A program made the translations under genes and the position numbers. 64,000 nucleotides of DNA from Lanius collurio (Eukaryota > Chordata > Aves > Passeriformes > Laniidae), in assembly GCA_020086605.1 (NCBI GenBank), contig JACBWW010000017.1, positions 21,535,573 through 21,599,572 of the forward strand, given 5' to 3'. Under the pieces are notes generated by a model that saw only the letters and a list, made by a program, of their open reading frames with translations, was not told the origin of the DNA and did not search any database. This document shows, piece after piece, positions 54,281-64,000 of the stretch; position 1 is the stretch's first letter, and the number at the start of each line of letters is the position of its first letter.

Positions 54281-57200
54281 TGAAGGAGGAAGGAAAGGAA
54301 AACAAGGTCTGCTTCTATGTATTTATAAGACTGGCTAATAAATGTGGTCATCTAGCTACACAACCTCTTCTGTATCTTAGCTTTGAAATTAAGTTTACTC
54401 TTTGCAATCCTTCAATTATCCTAATCAACAAGGCCATAACAATCCTAATTGTAAAAAGCACGTGTATTACTCTTCTGATAGGTCCCCATAATTGCAAAAA
54501 CGGCCTTTAAAAGCTCTGAAATTTTTAATTGGATGGATTTTTTTTTTAAATACTAAACTTTTAAGAGTTACAGGGTGTATTATCTTCACATGGGATTGAT
54601 TCATCATGGGACCCGAAGACTGGAAAACAATTTAAAGAGTACACCCTTCAAGTGTAATGCTAATAGCCCCTCAAGTAAAACTATTCTTTCATATTTTTTT
54701 GAAAAGAAGACACAATCAAGTCCCAGCTATATAATTTGTGGCTAATCTCAATATAATCAAATAATCATTCTGCAGATTACTCCAACTCGAGGACTATCAT
54801 TGGCGACTCCCCAAAACTTGGACCTTAGCAGGTGAATTTAATTCTGTATTCTGTCATCTTCTAGCAAATCATATATATGCTGGTCAAAAGTATTTAATGA
54901 GCTCTAAAATGCTCAGTTTCTAAAAGATTCTTCTTCAAATTACAATATATCATTAACTATTTGCCTCCCTAATCAGTCTGTTTTGCTGTCAAACAATCCT
55001 GCCCCAGATATCCAAACGAGGTGCTGGAGTACATTCTTTATCAGCTTTCTGCAAAGCACTGTACTTCACAAAAAGGTGATCTACAGGTCTGAATGAATAT
55101 ACATCTGTATTTCTCTCCACAGTACATCAAATGTCATTAATCTAATAGTATGCATTAAGATGCAGTGTTAAAATATTTTTTCACTGTTTGCACCTGGTTT
55201 TAATCAAAGAGAAGTAATAATAATTCAAACAGCACTAATACAGCTGGGAAGTGTTCACATCTTATAAGGACAGTTGGTGGAGCAAGAATTAACAGTTTCA
55301 AGAGAGGTTACCTGTCCTATTCATTGCAATCACAACCACCTAAAATATAAACAGTATGAATGCCAAAAATGTGAAAAGATGAAGGAGATGTACAGAGTAA
55401 AGAAAATTTGTCACAAGAATGGAAACATATTTTAGAGTAACTAAAACAATCCCAAGTTGCAATAGTACTATTTATTAGAATAAACTTAGATTGCCTAAGT
55501 TTTCCAAATATGAATCTGGGTTAAAAAAAACCCAAACCAAACAAAACCCAAATCAGCAAAAAAACCCAACATAAAGACAAATCCCAAAAACAGTCTCAGG
55601 TGTCTGTTCCCAGAGTACTCTCCCTCCAGCTCTGGTCCAAAGCCTTTGAGATCAGGTCTTCTGCTAAAGGAATAAAGCAAGTATTATTAATGCTAACATG
55701 GCCTGACTGGTGGGGAGCAAGACCAAGGGCATATGGAAGTCATAAGTCATAAAGACAACAGTAACCTAAACCACAAATGCATGAAATCTCTCTGTAGCAA
55801 TGTTTTTCATTTTTACCTTTGTACGTGTTAATACAGATAATTCATAAAATGGCAGTGTTTAATAATTCATGTGTGTATCAATCATTCAGAATCTACCAAT
55901 CAAAGGAAAAACAACGCAGATTATTGCATGGCATTCAAGGTTCCTTCATCTTCAGCACTGAAGTCATCCACCTTTAATTTCCCAAATTTCTAGAGTTAGG
56001 ATTTAATTTCTCAGAGTTAGAACTTCACCAGCTGCCTGACTCCTACAGACTAAGGCTGGAGTAATCTTCTGTGTGTGGTGTTGAGCTGAGGCTGATCAGC
56101 ACTGTTAGAAAAGTATATAGGGATCAGCTAGATTAGTCAATGCAAAACCAACCACAAACCTGCCTAAAGCAAGTGGCAATTATTCCTTCTACAGCAAAGT
56201 CAGGTCACATTTGAATACATAAATAAGCCAATCAGAGACAAATCTTTTAAAAAACAAAAACAACACAACATTAGAAACCATTTGCAAGGGCAGTCTGATT
56301 TTCTACTTTTGCTTACTCAGAAAACTTTAAAAACATTTCTATCAGTCCAGGTATTAAGCATTATAGAGAAAATGGGACAAAATACTTTAAAAGAGTTGAG
56401 TATAAATATTTAAAAGAAACATTGTAACAAAGCTTCCTTGGTGTTTCAGTTCCATTTTTTACTTTCATTCTTTCAATTTAAATTTTTGTCCTCTGGCATG
56501 TAAATAACTAATGGGTAATTAGTTGACCAATTAGTGCTGTGACAATCTCACAATTTTGCCTATGCAATATTACAGTTACATCCCCATGGCTACATTCTTG
56601 CACCATGCCTCCTACCTTTAGGGAAAAATCCCTACTATGTCTATGGCTATCCTAGCATGAACCATGGCTGACAACATACAAACCACTTACCAAAAGAAAG
56701 TGCCTTCCTATTTCTCTGCTGAGCAATGGAAAGTGCAAAAGTATCTATAAATGCACAGCAGTAAATAGTCCTATGGGGGTCATGCTAAACAACCCTTTGC
56801 AGGTTACCAGTTTGAGGTATTCCTATGCTCAGTGCCATCCACATAACTCCTTAAGCTGCTTTGCTGTGAACCATATTAGAAATTGATCTGATCTTATGCA
56901 AACAAAATCAATTTATATATACTTAAAAGAAAGAACAAATTGTCAGTTATCCACTCCAATTCACCCCTGCACCATTACACTACTCTAGTATTACCACTGA
57001 ATGATCACTTAGTGAAATCACAACTTCATGGCTACCACTAGCTTTTAAAAACTGCAGTGACCTGGCAGTTCAGGAAACAAACAGGTACCTCTGCACACCA
57101 ACCCAACCAACAGAACAGCTACAACAAGTACAGCCCTGGCATCAGAGCAGAGAAACAATCAGCCCAGTATGAGGAAGGCAAAGAATCAGTCTCAGACATT

Positions 57201-60200
57201 TGGTCTAGCCTAGCCTTGGCTTTCAAAAAAGAAGCATTAAGCTCCTAAAGCTATGGAAGTAGTGATGATACTAAGATTTTAAAGTATTTTTAAAAGGTTT
57301 AGCTATGTGGGCACAAGTCTGCCCCTCTCAGTGTGCTCTCTACAAATAAAACATGTATTTGTGTATTTGCAAACTCCACTTTGCTCAGCCTCTGAGGGTC
57401 AGATCCATTAACACGCTCCAGTACCTCAGTCACAGCATGATGCAAAAACCATTCCATCTCTACAAGCAGAAAGTCACATGCAATTTAAGGTTTTAGGATT
57501 CCAGAAGTTTCACCAAGGTGCACATCCAGAACTGCCACAGCCCTCATTTGAGCATGTAGAGACATTTTAGACACACTAACCAGGAGCCCAGCAACCAGCA
57601 ACCACACATGCAACACATCTAATGTACAATGACAGTAAGCACCAGGCAGCAACCCTCCGAAACTGTGGCAGCTGGAGGCATCGTTCATGCAAAATGCATC
57701 AACACTGCTGGAAACAGAGAATCCAAATCTCCTCCTCCCAGCTGGGTACCTTAATTGCTAGAAACTGAATCAGGTTCTGGCCCACTCCTCTTGCCCCCAG
57801 TCCTTGTGCTGCATTATAACTACACAGTGGCCCTGCCTGAAAAAGAGGTGCAAGTCTTGCTGTTTAAAAATCCTCCTGGGACTTTTCTCCATCCCTATCC
57901 CTTCATTTCCAATTGGCTGCCTTAGATGCTCCCTACTCAGCACACTGGCTGTTTTGGTACCGATTCCTGACACCTCTGGTAGGTTGCTTAATTCCAAAGT
58001 CAAGTTGGTCAAAACGTTGGCACGAAGATGTTAATCTAAAGAACATCTAAAAATCATCTTTGCCTAAACTGGTTTTCACATGGCCAGAGTGTAAGGCAGA
58101 TCTCCAAGGAGATCTGAAGAGTGACCATACTGGTCAGCATAAAAACACTTCTTGCAGGCTGCCTAGGCATGCAAGACATCATAAATGTATTAGCAGCTGA
58201 TGCTAGGGACCTCACATGTATCCAACAAAAGGAATGAGATTAGTCCCGTGACAAGCTGTATTTCTTCTGTTTCTTATCTAAATGCACATCGTTTGGTGTA
58301 TATGCATTCACTTTGCCTGTCTCTGTCTCAGATGTTTCTTTTTTTCCTCTTCAGAGAAAAAGAAAAATGCCAACAACCTATTCCTTATGAGCAATTTCAT
58401 CCTTTAACACACTGGATTTTGTTCAGGTCAAGTAACATTTTTGGTAAAGAATATAATTGCAATTGCATGTTTCTAAGATCTTGTAAATAGCATGACATTA
58501 TTTTTAAAACTTACGAAAAATGCATTTACAGTGTTCTTTTAAGTGTTTAACACAGCTTCAGCTGAAATTGCTTTATTCCAAAGCAACTGAATATAGAGTA
58601 TTTTTATAAGGACCTCTTTGTCTCTCTGCAAATGACTGAGATACAGATACTTTCCAGAAAGAGAATGCACCAGAAAACATCCAATCTTACATTTTACTAG
58701 CCGTAGTTATCTAGCACCATAAAGCATCAGTTGTTCTGTTCCTGAAGATTATGTTGTAGCTAAAGCAAAACAGCATGATTAGCAGAGTCAAGTAGTGCCT
58801 AGAGGCCTTATGCAAGTTTAAGTTTGGCACCATACAAACACACAGGCTCTATTCAGTATGGTAAAGCCATTCTACAGCCAAAGCAGAGGCAATTCCATAG
58901 ATCAAAAGCAAAAATGAAGCTAAAATTCAGCAGCACATTCATGCCATCCTCCAGGAAATACAGTATCACATACCTCCTTGTCATACTCCTTGGACAACAT
59001 AGACAAATAAAATAGATATTGGCCTAAACAAGCTGGTCAGAAGACACATTGTTATCATTCAGGGCTGTAAGCTTGTCTACATTACAGCTCCAGGAGGAGT
59101 GCCTTTAACACGTGGTTTGAGGCACACTTGGAAAAGCTTTTCTAACCTCCTGGGACACAAAGCTGTATAGAAAGAGGAAATTATTTTCCAGTGTGATAAA
59201 ATCCAGATAACTTTAAATACTTTTAAGCAGACATCACAAAAGATAAGATATACACGTAACTGCTGGATCCAGTAGCAGTCCTCTAGGCTATACAGAAAGC
59301 AAAGCCACCCTGCAATTCCTCTTACAGGGACACCATAATGGAAATAAGCAAGTTTCAAAAATTGCCAAAACCACTGGCAGCTGCAATACGCGATGCCATC
59401 AGTACCCAACATATTGAAGACAAGAAGTAACGTCTTTCACCACCTCCTCTTGCCCCCACCTTGCTCTGATAAGGAAACGTGAGGTCAGAGAGGAAACAGT
59501 GGTACAAAGACACAGGTAAACTCAGCTGAGACCAAACTCCCGCTCTAATAAAGCTGCTTTTCAGGGTAATTCAGCATCCACTGCAGAAGAGAACTGTATA
59601 GACTTTTTCCACAGCAGAGTTGCTCCATGAGTGCCTTTCCTGGGATGATTCTTGTCAGTGGGGCCTGTAACGTACTGTGAGCCTTGTAAGACTAGGACTC
59701 AAGAAGTCTTCCTGAGGGTATATCATCATAAGCAAAGATTTATGCAGTAAAAGAAACCAAATGGAACCAAACACAAACTGTGACAGGCAGGACAGCGGAG
59801 TAAATTACTTGGCTTCTTCTCTGTTTCAGCTGCAGTTATCATTCATGCTACTTTGTACTTAGAAAAGGTCTGAAGTTATCAGCACTCATACAAATTCAGT
59901 GTCCCTCTATCAAGCAAATTCTGGTCTCTTAAGAAATCAAGATGCAGTAATAAGTCATAAGCAGCATAAATACATGTTTTTTTTCTGAGAGGAAAGTGGA
60001 AAGAAGAGTCTTATGATACTTACAGTGTTTAAGAATTTACATATTTTTGCACAGATTCAAAATAACTATGCATGAGCAAGCACTGCTGGACCTGTACAGA
60101 CTAGCAACAGGACTTTCCACATGGATATTACATAATGCTATCATATCCAAAAAAATTACCATGGTACCATTAAGTGCCATGACACTATTAAATCTATAGT

Positions 60201-63200
60201 ACATAAACTCAGTGGTGCTTCAGGGAAACAGATTGCTCTCTCCTTACTCACCAACCACTTTCCTCTCCAAAACTGATCTCACTGAGTGGCTGGAGCCTGT
60301 CCACAATGCACTCCACTCCTTTCATGGACACAGTAGCCCATCATGATGCCAGAATCCCTCACCTCTTCTTTTCTGAGGGCCCAACAAATCCATGTCCAAT
60401 GCAATGCAATTCTTCTCTTCCATTTTGCTGGAGGAAGGGAAGAATGGCACAACTGAGGACAAGAAGAGCGAATTCAATGTGTTCCCAGGCACACCCCATG
60501 CTACTGCTAGCACAGGAGAGAGGAGCACAGGAGAAGGAACTGAACAAAGAGGCACAATGGAACTGTATGATGCACAAGGGACACACTGGGTGTGCCTGGC
60601 AGAAGAATAATCCAAGTGGCATGGTTGTGCCAGCATCTAATATTTTCAGCATTGTTTGCAATCACATTTATTTAGAATTGCATTGCCATAGTGCCTTCAT
60701 TTCAACCACTGCTTACCCAAACCTCACTACTTCACATCCTCCAGGGCAGGCACTGAATCACTTCTGCACACAAAAAGGTTCATAGAGGCAGGGCCAGTGG
60801 CATCAATCCCTCACAGAACTCCAATTAATACTGCTGAGGTGATGCATCTTGCAGGACTGGGGTGTTCAGTGTGAGATGTCTGACTACAGTAAGACCAAGA
60901 CATACAAGGAGCCTGTGACCAGGGACTTAACTATTTCTGATGTGAAAAGGTTTAGGATTTTAAAGGTAAATGTGGCAGTAACCAGAAACAACATTTAACT
61001 CCACCGGTACAGCTTCCATAATAAACAGTTTCAGAAAAAACACGAGAGAAAATAGAATTAAAAAAAAAAAAAAAGTTAAATACATGAAAATTGCATAACC
61101 AATTTTCTTTACCTTGCATTAGAACTATCCCAAATATTGTCACGTAAGTCAGCAACAAATCTCTTTTCGTTACATTATTGATTTAGTTCTGACAGTCAGG
61201 CATTTGTTCTTCGAAAGACTTAACACATGCACTTAAAATTAAGCATGCAAGCAGTCACATCAGTTACTGGTGTAAGGTTCATGCCTTCTCTTGAACAGTC
61301 ATTTTACACCTAGCTTTTTTAGCATGCAATATTTGTGTTCACTTTGTTTGTAAGACAGTAATTTTAAAATAATTTATACATTCTGGGTAGTTCAGGCAAC
61401 CAATATGTGCCCCCCATGGATAAAAGTTCACATGACACACAGAAAAACAATTACATTAGAAACAGATATTCCACAGTATTTAAAAATCAACTCCTGTATC
61501 ATTATTATGCAGTTCATACAATTATTGAAGTTTATTCACATGCTATCCATAGCAGAGATAAAGTTTAATGGTGTTCAAGTGCTTCCATGCTAAGCCACTG
61601 TTTTTACAGTTTTCTAGGCTTTGATTTATCTACCAAAATGATCTGAGTTTGGAATTCTCATTAATGCAGTTTTTAACTGGTTTGAATATAGCTTAGTGGT
61701 TATGAAATATAAAGTTTAAAAATATTATGTATACTAGCTCCCATTATAAATGTCAGTTTCTGACCTTCAGTTGAACAGACAAAGTAGCACAGTAGAAAAG
61801 GCAAAATCAGCTACAGAAAGAAGCCTCATTGAGACATACCTTAGAACCTCCCACTGAAAATATGTTTATATTTTACCAAGCAGTAGACCTTTAAAAAGAC
61901 AGCAAGTCACACTTTGCACATGCATAAGACAACAGATATGCCCAGAGCTGTGTAGTGGAATAGGGATCAATGGTAACTGACATTCACTCAACACAAACAT
62001 TTAATTTTCCTGTAAAATACACACCAGGTGAGTGGCAAGGGGCATTAGCTAGACTATGTAAATTCTCTTTAGAACTATATGGCTAAAGGGCAGAAAAACA
62101 ACATTGTGATTGCATTGTTAAACACTCAAAATGAAGAAATAAGCAGGACACACTATGTTTTTGTACATGCATTACCATGAAGATGTTCCACATAGCCTCT
62201 TTTTTTTTTGCACTGTGCAGAAAAAGCCGCCAGTACCCAGGACAGTAATTTAGTTACCAATGGGGTAAAAAATCTTCTGGGAAATCTCACCTCTGGTTTT
62301 TACTGGCAATTTTTGCTAATATAATTTACAGTGGAGTTTTCCCAAAGCAGTTTCAGAAATGTTTTCAAAGTTTAAGGAAACGCACAGATGTCAATATACA
62401 TTGTTTAAAATATTGTATAAGTTGCAAACACTGAGCTGTATATAACGAAGGAAATTAAATGGGGCTGTAGTGCTTATTTCTTGATACCTGAGTGCTTAAC
62501 TATGCAGCCTTAACAATATTCCATTTGGGTTTTCCTTTTGGGAGACTGAATTCCTAGAGTCTACTTAAAATGACAGCATTTGAAATCTTGCAAGCAAAGA
62601 CCAATGACATTCAATCCCAAAGACTCATATGCCTAAAAGGGTATAATTAAAAAATTAAAGGAAGCGGTCATGCAGGATACTGGCAAGGAAAAAGTACTAA
62701 AGAAATTTTAGAAAATGCATTTAACTCACCAGTCCATTGTTTGGCTGAGGTGAAAAAGGCAAACATTACTGAGAGGCATCAGTGAGGAAGTTAGAACACA
62801 AATCAAGGCCCATGCCTGCAAGCACACATGAGTAACTTCAGGCCCAGAAGCTCTTTCTGTGGCAAAGTTATTCATATGTGTGCTTGCAGAACCTAAGCTG
62901 AAATGTTACCCTCAAAGCAATTGACCACAATAAAAATAGAAATTCACCTGTGTTTAACTGTTTCAACTGAAGACAAAACCCCCCTTGAAGTCACACAAGG
63001 TAAATAATTAATCCATTCTAGCTGCTCACAGTTCTAGTTTGTTTGTTTGCTTCTAACATAAGTCTCTCAGAACGTGTTTAGGCTTACAACCAGAAGCTAT
63101 GTGAGGACTGTACACCCTGGGGTACAAAGAGCTGTATCTCTGTCTTGCAATGCACCAAGAATGCTTATAACATGAGGATTAAGCCATCATTCATTTCATT

Positions 63201-64000
63201 GGGCATCTCTCTGCCAAGCCTGATGTAATCCAAAATGTACAATATTCAGTTAAGTGTCTCTTAAAGTGCTGAGTCTTTCCAACATATGATGGTGTAGATT
63301 TTGGGGATCTGAACTGTGTAAGAAATCTAACTGAAAGAAAAAGGGCCCCATGCAAATGTGTAGCATGGAGCACACGTGTCTACCCAATTAGACAAACACT
63401 AACTATATATACAGGTTTTCTTGTGTATATGTAACTAGTATAGGTTCAAATGGATTGCAGAATCCAAACCACTGCTTGGAGAAGAGAAAATAAGTAAAAG
63501 GTTCAAAAATTCAGAGCATGAAAGACTTTAAAATCTTTAAACGCCAATAGTTTGGCAAGATGTAACTGATATGCTGTGTGTTTGGACCAGTGGGTAACCA
63601 AATTTTTTTAAAAAGGCTAGACAAGGTAGCTGAGATTCACAAATAGCAAACACAAGATTTGGCGACAACTGTTCCAATACATGCTAGCAATGAGAAATCA
63701 AATATTGCTCAATCCATTAAAACAGCATGCAGTTCAGTTAACCTAAGTTCTTACTGAGAAAGGTGCTGACCAAAGCAGCTCTGTCACAGACTAGCTGCAA
63801 TAAAGAAGCACACAACTCCAGCCACACTGAGCCATATGCTGCTTTGAGTTGCTTGCGGAAGCTTTGTTTTCTGATGTTTCCTTAACGTAAGTTTCATCAC
63901 TGACTTCAATATAAGAAGGACATGGAGTATTTTCTTTTTAAAGTGTCAGTATTCAAATATGAAACCTAATGAAAGCAAGTTTTGAAACACCAACACTACA

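Larger units (their letters stand above)
40746..64000 (-). other. Intron 1, 3' part (more than 23 kb)
   Basis: Exon 1 should encode MAAAK and lie in a CpG-rich promoter. I found no such sequence here, so the intron is taken to run off the window. It contains a 37-bp tandem duplication (41548-41621), a solo LTR (53227-53853) and an adjoining CR1 (53913-54280). In 41622-53220 and 54281-64000 I see no repeat family, RNA gene or exon. There is a TTG/T-rich patch near 49028-49061 and a GC-richer stretch with overlapping frames at 60306-60785 that has no recognisable protein. Confidence 0.75.

Noticed and set aside
60306..60785. 159-residue plus-strand frame, the longest in the window, with antisense frames of 100 and 104 residues
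   Set aside because: There is no recognisable domain, no splice context and no codon pattern suggesting a protein. Open frames on both strands fit a locally GC-richer stretch.
40746..64000. Search for SLC25A13 exon 1 (MAAAK) and its CpG-island promoter
   Set aside because: No minus-strand ATG followed by Ala codons and a donor, and no CpG-rich block other than the LTR, was seen.

Overview
This is a stretch of vertebrate nuclear DNA, most likely from a bird. It holds eight consecutive internal coding exons of one intron-rich gene on the minus strand. Most dispersed repeats are 5'-truncated CR1-type LINE copies, many ending in the typical 'attctgtgattcta'-like 3' end. There is one compact solo endogenous-retrovirus LTR and no Alu-, L1- or B-type element. 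CR1 is also abundant in crocodilians and turtles, so 'bird' is an inference from the moderate repeat density and fairly short introns. No bacterial-style operon, CRISPR array, tRNA or rRNA gene was recognised.

The gene is SLC25A13 (citrin, also called AGC2), the Ca2+-regulated mitochondrial aspartate/glutamate carrier. Read on the minus strand, the exons run from high to low coordinates: 40745-40692 (exon 2), 36075-35933 (3), 28250-28135 (4), 10691-10552 (5), 4028-3882 (6), 2339-2201 (7), 1372-1279 (8) and 948-864 (9). Each has AG/GT splice borders and the reading phases join without a break. The exon lengths (54, 143, 116, 140, 147, 139, 94 and 85 nt) equal those implied by human SLC25A13 mutation numbering as I recall it. 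Together they encode residues 6 to 311, the EF-hand regulatory domain that faces the intermembrane space. Exon 1 (5' UTR and the first five codons) should lie beyond base 64000. Exons 10 onward, which encode the six-helix carrier domain, should lie before base 1. All other sequence here is therefore probably intron.

Region by region: 1-4100 holds exons 9 to 6 close together, with a 197-nt pure purine tract filling much of the 330-bp intron 8. Intron 5 (4.0-10.6 kb) is mostly featureless apart from a 28-bp tandem duplication. Intron 4 (10.7-28.1 kb) is the main repeat dump, with four CR1 copies, two unclassified GC-richer blocks and small satellites. Intron 3 (28.3-35.9 kb) carries a CR1 copy of more than 1 kb and a 42-nt poly(T). 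Intron 2 (36.1-40.7 kb) carries one CR1. The visible part of intron 1 (40.7-64.0 kb) carries the solo LTR with an adjoining CR1, then about 9.7 kb with no recognised repeat or exon.

I found no undescribed biological system. The points most worth a second look are the polypyrimidine tract (in the transcript) against the exon 8 donor, a segment shared in inverted orientation between a CR1 copy and a nearby non-CR1 block, the solo LTR with a candidate 6-bp target duplication, and several splice-signal peculiarities.
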